A stretch of DNA of 12,093 nt, from the NCBI GenBank assembly GCA_002085285.1, contig NATK01000084.1:1-12093 (forward strand). Reading direction: 5' to 3'. The position numbers were made by a program, and so were the translations under genes. Under the pieces are notes generated by a model, which saw only the letters and a list, made by a program, of their open reading frames with translations, ran no database searches and was not told the DNA's origin. This document shows positions 5,707 to 12,093 of this stretch, piece by piece; position 1 is the stretch's first letter, and each line of letters opens with the position of its first letter. The stretch comes from Candidatus Latescibacteria bacterium 4484_7 (lineage in GTDB: Bacteria; Krumholzibacteriota; Krumholzibacteriia; Krumholzibacteriales; Krumholzibacteriaceae).

Positions 5707-6696
5707 ATGGTCGTAGACGTAAAGAAGATAGGAGAGAAGGTAGAGAGGGAAAGCGCGCTGCTCAAGCAGGTGAGAAGCGAGATCGAGAAGGTCATCGTAG
5801 GGCAGGAATACCTCATCGAGCGTCTTTTCATAGGTCTTTTGTGCAATAACCACGTCCTGATAGAAGGGGTGCCCGGGTTGGCGAAAACGCTCTCTGTGAC
5901 GACACTCTCGAGGACGATTCAGGCCTCCTTTCAGAGGATTCAGTTCACGCCCGACCTTCTGCCCGCCGATCTCATAGGAACGTTGATCTACAATCCTCGG
6001 AGCGGCGAATTCACGACGAAAAAGGGGCCGATCTTCGCAAACATCATCCTCGCAGATGAGATAAACAGGGCGCCGGCAAAGGTGCAGAGCGCTTTGCTCG
6101 AGGCGATGCAGGAAAGACAGGTGACAATAGGGGAGGAGACGCATAGGCTCGACGAGCCGTTCATGGTTCTTGCCACGCAGAACCCGATAGAGCAGGAGGG
6201 CACCTATCCGCTTCCCGAGGCGCAGGTGGACCGATTCATGCTGAAGCTCAAGATCACTTACCCGACGAAGGAGGAGGAGAAGGAGATCTTGAAGAGGATG
6301 GCGAGCTCGGCGCCTGTAGCGGACGTACAGCCCGTGATGGAGCCGAAGGACGTGCTGAGGCTGCGCGAACTCACCGACGAAATTTACATGGACGAGAAGA
6401 TCGAAGACTACATCGTGAATATCGTTCATGCGACGAGGGAGCCTGCGAGTTACGGTCTTGATGTGGCCGGGCTCATCCAGTATGGGGCGTCTCCGAGGGC
6501 GACGATATTTCTCACGATGGCATCGAAAGCGTACGCTCTCCTGCAGGGAAGGGGATACGTTACCCCGCAGGACGTCAAGTCGATCGGCATGGATGTTTTG
6601 AGACACCGCGTCATAGTTACCTACGAAGCGGAGGCGGAAGAGAAGAGCTCGGAGGATATCGTGAAGGCCGTTTTCGACAATATACCCGTGCCCTGA
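5707..6696 (+). CDS. moxR: MoxR-family AAA+ ATPase
   Basis: Cytoplasmic AAA+ ATPase of the MoxR group, thought to act as a chaperone that remodels or loads cofactors into partners, usually VWA-domain proteins encoded beside it. The 329 residues are full length. Visible motifs are Walker A GVPGLAKT (54-61), Walker B ILADEIN (D117, E118), sensor 1 in ATQNP (N159), an arginine in PLPEAQVDRF (R176), and sensor 2 in GASPRA (R264). All key residues are present, so an active ATPase is expected. AGGGG at 5695-5699, seven bases before the ATG, sets the start. It opens a tight plus-strand operon with a DUF58 gene 44 bp downstream and then the bat genes. The gap upstream (5538-5706) presumably holds the operon promoter, but I see no clear -35/-10 pair. 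Confidence 0.96.
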   Translation: MVVDVKKIGEKVERESALLKQVRSEIEKVIVGQEYLIERLFIGLLCNNHVLIEGVPGLAKTLSVTTLSRTIQASFQRIQFTPDLLPADLIGTLIYNPRSGEFTTKKGPIFANIILADEINRAPAKVQSALLEAMQERQVTIGEETHRLDEPFMVLATQNPIEQEGTYPLPEAQVDRFMLKLKITYPTKEEEKEILKRMASSAPVADVQPVMEPKDVLRLRELTDEIYMDEKIEDYIVNIVHATREPASYGLDVAGLIQYGASPRATIFLTMASKAYALLQGRGYVTPQDVKSIGMDVLRHRVIVTYEAEAEEKSSEDIVKAVFDNIPVP

Positions 6697-6740
6697 TGCT
6701 GTGGCGGCATGGATGATTCTGAAGGCGAAAGGATCCGCAC

Positions 6741-7616
6741 ATGATACCACCCGAACTGGCTAAGAAGATTCGAATCATCGAGATCACCACGCGCAAGATA
6801 GTCAACGACGTCCTTGCCGGCGAGTACGAGAGCGTCTTCAAGGGGCGGGGGATGGAGTTCGACGAGGTGAGGGAATATATACCCGGCGATGACATCAGAT
6901 CAATCGACTGGAATGTGACTGCCCGCACGGGTCACCCTTACGTGAAAAGGTATGTCGAAGAGCGAGAGCTTACCGTCTTCTTCCTCGTCGATCTCTCGGC
7001 CTCGGGGGCGTTCGGCAGCGTGGAGAAGCTCAAAAACGAGGTCGCAGCGGAGTTCTGCGCCCTGCTCGCATTCAGCGCCGTCAAGAACAACGACAAGGTC
7101 GGCCTTATTCTATTCACAGACAAGGTCGAGCGCTACATTCCGCCCAAGAAGGGGACGACGCACGTCCTGCGGGTCATAAGGGAACTCTTGAACTTCCGCG
7201 CAGAGGCGGCGAGCACCGACATAGAGCAGGCGCTCGATTATCTGGGAAAGGTTACGACAAAGCGGGCTGTCGTTTTTCTCGTCTCCGACTTTCAGGCGGA
7301 GGGCTTTGAAAAGTCGATGAGGATAATCAGCAAAAAGCACGACCTCGTCGCAGTGACGATCACGGACCCCCGTGAGATCAGGCTCCCCGATGTGGGGCTC
7401 ATCGAGCTCGAAGACGCCGAGACGGGCGAGATCGTTCTCGTCGATACGAGCAGCCCCGAGGTGAGAAGAAGATACGAGCACCTCGGCGAGGAGCAGCTCG
7501 GCAGAGTGATGAAGCTCTTCAATTCGATGGGGGTTGACCACATAACGGTAAGGACCGACAGGGACTATGTTCCCTCTCTCGTTCAGTTCTTCAGACTGCG
7601 CGAGCGGAGGCTGTAG
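6741..7616 (+). CDS. DUF58 protein with VWA-like fold
   Basis: DUF58 proteins almost always follow moxR and carry a von Willebrand A-like fold. They are presumed partners or substrates of the ATPase. The 291 residues are typical. The signature block runs from RGMEFDEVREY to PGDDIRSIDW (about 36-57) and is followed by YVEERELTVFFLVDLSAS. The metal-site motif D-x-S-x-S is intact at D84, S86 and S88, so Mg2+ binding is plausible. No membrane helix is seen, which fits a cytoplasmic protein. AAAGGAT at about 6728-6734 supports the ATG at 6741. The next clear reading frame downstream is disturbed (see 7654-7970), leaving an unusually loose 139-bp gap in an otherwise compact operon. Confidence 0.94.
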   Translation: MIPPELAKKIRIIEITTRKIVNDVLAGEYESVFKGRGMEFDEVREYIPGDDIRSIDWNVTARTGHPYVKRYVEERELTVFFLVDLSASGAFGSVEKLKNEVAAEFCALLAFSAVKNNDKVGLILFTDKVERYIPPKKGTTHVLRVIRELLNFRAEAASTDIEQALDYLGKVTTKRAVVFLVSDFQAEGFEKSMRIISKKHDLVAVTITDPREIRLPDVGLIELEDAETGEIVLVDTSSPEVRRRYEHLGEEQLGRVMKLFNSMGVDHITVRTDRDYVPSLVQFFRLRERRL

Positions 7617-7653
7617 CGGGCGTAGCCGTAGATGCGGAATGTTCGCACGATAG

Positions 7654-7970
7654 ATGACTGCAGTTGTGTGCTTTGGCGGGGGTTGGTTGTGTAGTGACAG
7701 CAATTGCTATAAAGAGGAGCTTGAGGCTTTAGTCGAACTGCTCCGGAGGTAGAAGATGGACGAAAAGATAGATCTGAAGCTCCCGCAGAGGGAGAAAAGA
7801 CCCGACAGGGGGCGGAGAAGGCAAGGGTATGGTACCGAATAGGCAAGCTGTATCAGAGTGCGGGAGATTACGGCGAGGCCGTTGCCGCCTTCTACACATC
7901 GGAGGAGTCGGCGAAGGTCGATCGTATCGCACAGGAGATCGCTCGGAGAACGACGGAGTGCCTCGAAGAG
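7654..7970 (+). pseudogene. Disrupted 5' part of the TPR/SurA-N-like gene
   Basis: GGAGG (7745-7749), six bases before an ATG at 7756, is the best start in this stretch. It gives MDEKIDLKLPQREKRPDRG in codons like those of the neighbours, but that frame closes at TAG 7840-7842. From 7812 the coherent reading lies in another frame. It encodes EKARVWYRIGKLYQ and then a GDYGEAVAAF helix pair, a clear TPR-type motif, and runs without a break into the frame that ends at 8726. That second frame is open from 7725 but has no ATG, GTG or TTG before 7971. One extra G in the GGGGG run at 7808-7812 would join the two readings. Further upstream, in the same frame as the 7756 ATG, 7654-7752 reads as a short hydrophobic stretch, a Cys, then YKEELEALVELLRR and TAG. 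This could be the remains of a lipoprotein-type N-terminus, but is weaker. Confidence 0.5.
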
Positions 7971-8726
7971 ATGGGAAGATTTTCTGCGATGAACTATGAA
8001 CTCAAGCGGCGGACTTCTCTCAATCCGAACGATTCCACGGCTACGGGTGGTATCGTTGCAGAGATCGGACCCACCATGATCACCAGGGCCGACCTCGACA
8101 ACATGATAGAGGCAGAGGTGGAGATGCAGCTCTCTCAGTTGGCAGGCTCACTTTCACCTGAGCAGTTCCGTGAGCAAAAAAAGAGGCTCCTGGATGATAT
8201 CTTCAAAAAGGGACAGCGGAGCGAGTGGCTTCAGAGGCTCATTGCCGAAGAGCTTCTCTACAGAAGGGCGAGAGAGGAGAAGATGCAGGATCGAGAAGAT
8301 GTAAAGGCACTGCTCGACAGCATCGATCGAAAGATCCTCGCCGAGAAATACCTCGATTCGGAGTACCAGAAGCGCATCCACATAGTACCAGACGACCTCA
8401 AGGGTTACTACGAGGCTCACAAGGATGATTTCAGGAAGGACGGCAAGGTTCGGCCGTTCGACGAAGTCAAGGACGAGGTATATCGGATCGTCCGCTCGAA
8501 CAGGGAGAAAGAGGTCCAGCAGGCGGTAATGAACGAGCTGATGGACCGCTACGATGTGGTGATTCATCAGGATGCGCTTGGAACGGGTGCCGGCACGAGC
8601 TCGAATATCGAAGGTTCGGCGCCGATGGGACCCAGGTCGAACATAAAGAAGAATTCCGGCGGGGGGACGGGCCTTTCTGCGCACACGAGCTCGAGCGCAG
8701 CAACAAATGCAGGAAAGAATAAGTAG
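7971..8726 (+). CDS. SurA-N-like foldase-related protein without parvulin domain (intact 3' part)
   Basis: This is the uninterrupted part of a gene whose 5' end is disrupted. The ATG at 7971 is simply the first start codon in frame and probably not the native start. Residues about 28-140 resemble the N-terminal helical domain of SurA/PpiC-type chaperones: VAEIGPTMITRADLDNMIE, then a long charged helix and LIAEELLYRRAREE. VPDDLKGYYEAHKDDF (about 147-162) is the usual lead-in to a parvulin isomerase domain. That domain is absent, and the sequence goes directly to the C-terminal pattern VRPFDEVKDEVYRIVR...VMNELMDRYDVVIH (about 167-208). The last 45 residues are a low-complexity Ser/Gly/Ala/Asn tail. 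A periplasmic chaperone-like role would suit its place between DUF58 and batD, but no signal peptide is readable in the present frame. The stop TAG overlaps the next gene's GTG. Confidence 0.72.
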   Translation: MGRFSAMNYELKRRTSLNPNDSTATGGIVAEIGPTMITRADLDNMIEAEVEMQLSQLAGSLSPEQFREQKKRLLDDIFKKGQRSEWLQRLIAEELLYRRAREEKMQDREDVKALLDSIDRKILAEKYLDSEYQKRIHIVPDDLKGYYEAHKDDFRKDGKVRPFDEVKDEVYRIVRSNREKEVQQAVMNELMDRYDVVIHQDALGTGAGTSSNIEGSAPMGPRSNIKKNSGGGTGLSAHTSSSAATNAGKNK

Positions 8727-9772
8727 TGACAATGGAAAATGGATCGGCATACAGATTGGACGGCTTGGTGAATGGAGAGGGGGCAAAGTGGCTCCTCGCA
8801 CTGGTCCTCATCCTTGCCATGTTTGTACCTGTTTCATGCCATAAAAATGATGGCACCGCCGCAAAGCAGCAACGCTACGCCATAGACAAGACTTACAGAC
8901 GCGGGCCTGTTTCGTTCAGGATCGCCGCGGACAAAAAGGAGATGACGATCGCAGAGCATCTCAAGCTTCTCCTCGAGGTAACGGCGCAGGAGGGCTATAC
9001 AGCACGTCTCCCATCGTTCGGCGAAAAGCTCAGCAGTTTCGGAATCGTCGATTACAGGGATTACCCGCCTTCACTGGAGAAAGATAGTACTGTCGTAACA
9101 CGCAGGGAATACGAGCTCGAGCCGTTCCTCTCCGGTGAGTACCAGATTCCGCCCATGGCGGTTTCGTTCTGGCAGAGGGGCGATACGACGACGCACAAGC
9201 TCGAATCTGATACGATCCGTGTTCAAGTACTGTCTCTGCTTCCGGCAGACAAAAAGAATCTCGAGATAAAGGACATCGTCAGCCCGCTCTCTTTCCCATC
9301 GAGATGGTTCTTGTGGTTCATCGCAGGAGGCGGGGCCGCTGTTGCAGCACTGCTCGTTTTCCTGCTTATCAGGGGCAGAAAGAAACGGGAGGAGAAGATT
9401 CCGAAGCTCCCGGCGCACGAACTCGCCTTCAGGCGACTCGAGGCACTCATCGAAAGCGGTCTTCTGGACGAGAAGAGGTACAGGGAGTTCACGGCGAAGG
9501 TAGCCGATATAATGCGCTACTATATAGAGGATCGGTTCGGTCTCCGAGCGCCCGAGCGTACTACCGAGGAGTTTTTCGCCGAGGCCAAAGAAGGTCTCGA
9601 TATCGACGAGGATAAGAGAAAAATGCTCGAGAAGTTTCTCACCTACTGTGACCTCGTCAAGTTCGCCGCTCTCGAGCCGACGGCTGATGATGTGAAGCAT
9701 ACCTTCGACACATGCAGGGATTTCGTCGAGGCTACGAAGATCGAAGGGGAGGTGAAGGGAGAGGCTGCATGA
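8726..9772 (+). CDS. batD: BatD-like membrane protein (short form)
   Basis: BatD-type component of the Bat system, an envelope protein with an extracytoplasmic beta-rich part and a cytoplasmic helical tail. GTG at 8726 overlaps the previous TAG (TAGTG) and has AGGAAAG at 8711-8717. ATG 8732 and GTG 8768 are alternatives, the last giving a more usual signal-peptide length. A hydrophobic core (about 22-37) ends in VPVSC, with Cys38 as a possible lipid site, although Pro at -3 is atypical. About 50-175 is the outer domain, with the family-like phrase SGEYQIPPMAVSFW. WFLWFIAGGGAAVAALLVFLLIRG (194-217) is a membrane helix followed by basic residues. About 230-340 is a helical domain with YREFTAKVADIMRYYIEDRF and a YCDLVKFA pattern typical of BatD C-termini. 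At 348 residues it is much shorter than classical BatD, probably with one outer repeat. The N-terminal anchoring is uncertain. Confidence 0.8.
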   Translation: MTMENGSAYRLDGLVNGEGAKWLLALVLILAMFVPVSCHKNDGTAAKQQRYAIDKTYRRGPVSFRIAADKKEMTIAEHLKLLLEVTAQEGYTARLPSFGEKLSSFGIVDYRDYPPSLEKDSTVVTRREYELEPFLSGEYQIPPMAVSFWQRGDTTTHKLESDTIRVQVLSLLPADKKNLEIKDIVSPLSFPSRWFLWFIAGGGAAVAALLVFLLIRGRKKREEKIPKLPAHELAFRRLEALIESGLLDEKRYREFTAKVADIMRYYIEDRFGLRAPERTTEEFFAEAKEGLDIDEDKRKMLEKFLTYCDLVKFAALEPTADDVKHTFDTCRDFVEATKIEGEVKGEAA

Positions 9773-9788
9773 GAGCCTCGCTCGTGAT

Positions 9789-10859
9789 ATGAGGTTTGCG
9801 ACGCCATGGGCATTTCTTCTGTTTGCCGCTCTGCCGGTTCTGTACCTCATAGCGCTCAAGTTCCACAGGCCTGGCAGTGTAGGATTTTCTTCCGTTGCAA
9901 ACGCGAAGAGAGCCGGTGCATCGCTGAGGACGAGACTCGCGAGACTCCCCCTTATTCTGCGGACCATCGTTTTGATACTGCTCATCATAGCCCTTGCACG
10001 GCCTCAGCAGGGCAGGGAGAAGGTGAAAGATGTGACGAAGGGCATTGCGATAGAGATGGTGCTCGATCGCTCGGGGAGTATGGGTACCGAGATGAGCTAC
10101 ATGGGACGCAGGCTCAACAGGCTTCAGGTGGTCAAAAAGGTTTTTCAGGAGTTCCTCATGGGGAACGGAAAGATGCTGAAGGGGCGTCCCAACGACCTCG
10201 TCGGGATGATTGCTTTTGCGAGATATGCCGATACGATCGCCCCGCTCACCCTCGAACACGGTGCGCTGCTGCGATTTATGGAGACTCTTCATGTAGTCAA
10301 AAGGCGCAGCGAGGACGGAACGGCGATAGGCGATGCCATAGCACTCGCCGCTGCGAGGCTCAAGACGGCCGAGGAGGAGCTTGCCCGTTTCAACGAATCG
10401 AACAGGGGGGAGGGTGGTGACACTTACAAGATCAAGAGCAAGGTAATAATACTTCTGACTGACGGCCAGAACAATTACGGCAAGAGGACCCCGCAGGAAG
10501 CGGCGAAACTCGCCGCCAAGTGGGGAATAAAGATATATGCAATAGGAGTCGGCGGTAGAGAAGGTGTTGCGACGGTGCAGACCCTCTTCGGAACGTTCAA
10601 GGTGCCGGGAGGGGGTGGGGTGGACGAGGCGACCCTGAAAAACATAGCCGACATCACGGGGGGGATGTTCCGAATGGCAGGGAACGAGAAGGCGCTTCGC
10701 AAGATCTACGAGGAGATAGACAAGATGGAGAAGAGCGAGGTCGAATCTGTGAGGTATATCGATTACAAGGAGCGCTTCATGGACTTTGCCGTTGCCGCCA
10801 TGATCATCCTTCTTATCGAGGTGGTATTGAGCAATACGCTTTTGAGGAGGATCCCGTAA
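9789..10859 (+). CDS. batA: BatA, VWA-domain membrane protein
   Basis: Aerotolerance-type BatA, an inner-membrane protein whose von Willebrand A domain is thought to bind partners through a Mg2+ ion. Two N-terminal helices (about 7-25 and 54-70, the second ending in the family's ALARPQ) precede the VWA domain. A third helix lies at about 332-350. The MIDAS is complete: DRSGS (D93, S95, S97), T178 in DGTAIGD and D225 in LTDGQNN. The 356-residue length is normal. A charged Gly-rich loop (about 195-216) sits before the TDG strand. The start ATG is 16 bp after the batD stop, with only a poor Shine-Dalgarno, suggesting coupling. It ends in TAA, four bases before batB. Confidence 0.94.
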   Translation: MRFATPWAFLLFAALPVLYLIALKFHRPGSVGFSSVANAKRAGASLRTRLARLPLILRTIVLILLIIALARPQQGREKVKDVTKGIAIEMVLDRSGSMGTEMSYMGRRLNRLQVVKKVFQEFLMGNGKMLKGRPNDLVGMIAFARYADTIAPLTLEHGALLRFMETLHVVKRRSEDGTAIGDAIALAAARLKTAEEELARFNESNRGEGGDTYKIKSKVIILLTDGQNNYGKRTPQEAAKLAAKWGIKIYAIGVGGREGVATVQTLFGTFKVPGGGGVDEATLKNIADITGGMFRMAGNEKALRKIYEEIDKMEKSEVESVRYIDYKERFMDFAVAAMIILLIEVVLSNTLLRRIP

Positions 10860-10863
10860 GATT

Positions 10864-11874
10864 ATGCATCTGGCAGATATTAATAAACTCCTATGGCTCT
10901 GGATCCTGCCAGTGGTCGTTCTTCTGTACGCCTGGGCCGGGTTCAAGAGGAAGCAGGCCCTCAAGGCCTTCATAGATGCTGGGCTCCTCGACAGGATACC
11001 GATCTCTTCGAACCCCGCGGGGAGACAGTGGAAGGCGGCGCTTATCGTTTTGTCTCTGGCCTTTATCATATTCGCTCTAGCGAGGCCCGCATGGAACCCG
11101 AAGCCTCAGGTGGTAAAGAGAAAGGGGAGAGATATAGTATTTGTGCTCGATGTCTCGAAGAGCATGCTCGCCGAAGATCTCAGGCCAAACCGCCTCGAGA
11201 GGGCGAAGTTGGCAATAAAGGATCTGGTAGATCGTCTCGAGGGTGACAGGGTCGGACTGGTCGTCTTCGCAGGGACTGCAGTCGTCAAGTGTCCGCTCAC
11301 GCTGGACTACAACTTCTTCGAGATGATACTCGACAACGTGTCAACAGAGAGCGTGTCGCGCGGAGGGACGATGATCGGCGATGCGATAAGAAAGGCATTG
11401 GACGAGGCCTTTGACGACCAGCAGAAGAAGTACAAGGACATAATTCTCATTACGGACGGAGAGGATCACGATTCTTTCCCTGTTCAGGCGGCTGAGGAAG
11501 CGGGCAAACGTGGAGTGAGAATTATAGCGATAGGGCTTGGCAACGAGGACCAGGGGAGCAGGATCCCAATAACCGACGAGAACGGCAACAGACGCTTCCT
11601 CACGTACAAGGGAAGGGAGGTATGGACCAGGCTCGATGCCGAGACATTGAGAAAGATGGTCAATGCGACACCCGGCGGCAAATACCTCAATGTAGCAACT
11701 GGCACGATCGATCTTGGTGATGTCTATACAAAGCTCATAGCAGGCGAAGAGAAGCGTGAGATCGAGTCGAAGACGATAAAGCTCTATGAGGAGAAGTTTC
11801 AGATTTTCATTGCTTTTGCCCTGTTTCTGCTGGGACTCGAGATAGTGGTCAGTGAAAGGAGGCGAGGGAGGTGA
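10864..11874 (+). CDS. batB: BatB, VWA-domain membrane protein
   Basis: Second VWA membrane protein of the Bat operon, paralogous to BatA. N-terminal helices lie at about 9-26 and 57-74 (ending ALARPAW), and a C-terminal helix at about 312-330 is followed by SERRRGR. The MIDAS is intact: DVSKS (D96, S98, S100), T169 in GGTMIGD and D198 in ITDGEDHD. The segments following DVSKSM (LAEDLRPNRLERAK) and preceding the T (LTLDYNFFEMIL) are characteristic of BatB. The 336 residues are typical. It begins four bases after the batA stop, and its TGA overlaps the GTG of batC, so translation of the three is probably coupled. By family knowledge it forms an inner-membrane assembly with BatA and the TPR protein BatC. 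Confidence 0.94.
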   Translation: MHLADINKLLWLWILPVVVLLYAWAGFKRKQALKAFIDAGLLDRIPISSNPAGRQWKAALIVLSLAFIIFALARPAWNPKPQVVKRKGRDIVFVLDVSKSMLAEDLRPNRLERAKLAIKDLVDRLEGDRVGLVVFAGTAVVKCPLTLDYNFFEMILDNVSTESVSRGGTMIGDAIRKALDEAFDDQQKKYKDIILITDGEDHDSFPVQAAEEAGKRGVRIIAIGLGNEDQGSRIPITDENGNRRFLTYKGREVWTRLDAETLRKMVNATPGGKYLNVATGTIDLGDVYTKLIAGEEKREIESKTIKLYEEKFQIFIAFALFLLGLEIVVSERRRGR

Positions 11875-12093
11875 GAAGGTTCTTCCTGTCTGTCTCCGTG
11901 ATTGCAGCGTTTGCTCTTTCCGCCGCCTCTCCGGCAGCGGCCGGCTCGGCGTCGAGCCTCGTCTCAAAGGGCAACAAAAGTTTCGCCCGCAAGAAGTATG
12001 ACGAGGCGCTCAAATTCTTCGAGAAGGCCTCGGTGAAGGCACCCGAATCGCCGATCATTTATTTCAATATCGGCGACGCCTATTTCAAGAAGG
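11871..12093 (+). CDS. batC: BatC-like TPR protein, 5' part (runs off the window)
   Basis: The GTG at 11871 overlaps the batB stop (GTGA) and follows AGGAGG at about 11857-11862. The first 24 residues are a signal peptide (MRRFFLSVSVIAAFALSAAS, then PAAA). Next comes SLVSKGNKSFARKKYDEALKFFEKASVKAPESPIIYFNIGDAYFKK, a clear tetratricopeptide repeat unit with the start of a second. This is the expected BatC position and architecture: a periplasmic TPR protein that interacts with the VWA proteins. The frame stays open to the window end, with 74 codons seen, so full length, further repeats and any SH3 or other C-terminal domain are unknown. Confidence 0.85.
   Translation, partial: MRRFFLSVSVIAAFALSAASPAAAGSASSLVSKGNKSFARKKYDEALKFFEKASVKAPESPIIYFNIGDAYFKK

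Noticed and set aside
1..12093. CRISPR array, tRNA, rRNA or tmRNA
   Set aside because: No regularly spaced repeats and no cloverleaf or conserved rRNA/tmRNA segments seen by eye on either strand; the only direct repeats are the short TGAGACAC half-sites.

Overview
The window joins two unlike pieces of DNA. Positions 1 to about 1680 are visibly AT-rich, with short genes, all on the minus strand. From about 2440 to the end the sequence is GC-richer, with densely packed genes, all on the plus strand. They share a strong bias to AAG, GAG, CTC and AGG codons. The host is a diderm bacterium: it has an S46 peptidase with a signal peptide, Bat proteins and probable lipoproteins. The moxR-DUF58-batDABC order together with an S46 peptidase suggests the Bacteroidota/FCB-type or a related candidate lineage. 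The window alone does not settle the phylum.

Region 1 (1-1529, minus strand) holds two small membrane proteins and a gene for a lipoprotein-like protein of about 241 codons. That gene has a good ribosome binding site and signal sequence but carries an in-frame TAA at codon 27. I do not recognise any of the three. Together they look like a small mobile or cell-envelope module in decay.

Region 2 (1530-2454) has no convincing gene. It holds a large imperfect inverted repeat (1686-1784), a terminator-like hairpin (1818-1856), and a cluster of five GTGTCTCA/TGAGACAC half-sites (2020-2142). The cluster includes a perfect 22-bp palindrome and looks like an operator region.

Region 3 (2455-5537) has an S46 dipeptidyl-peptidase and an EamA-type 10-helix transporter, 35 bp apart and probably co-transcribed. 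A peptidase releasing dipeptides outside the cytoplasm next to a small-molecule permease suggests peptide or amino-acid metabolism, but the transporter substrate is not known.

Region 4 (5707-12093) is a MoxR/Bat operon: moxR AAA+ ATPase, DUF58 protein, a TPR/SurA-N-like protein, a short BatD-like protein, batA, batB and the start of batC. Three proteins (DUF58, BatA, BatB) keep a von Willebrand A MIDAS signature. By family knowledge, MoxR and the VWA proteins form a chaperone-like, envelope-associated stress system. The third gene is disturbed at its 5' end: a well-placed ribosome binding site and ATG at 7756 lead into a frame that closes after 28 codons, while the conserved TPR reading lies in another frame. 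One missing G in a G5 run would reconcile them. This is either a real lesion or a sequence error.

The core operon is a known type of system. The parts that look least described are the AT-rich lipoprotein and membrane-protein module, the TGAGACAC half-site array, and the foldase-like gene (no parvulin domain) inside the Bat operon.
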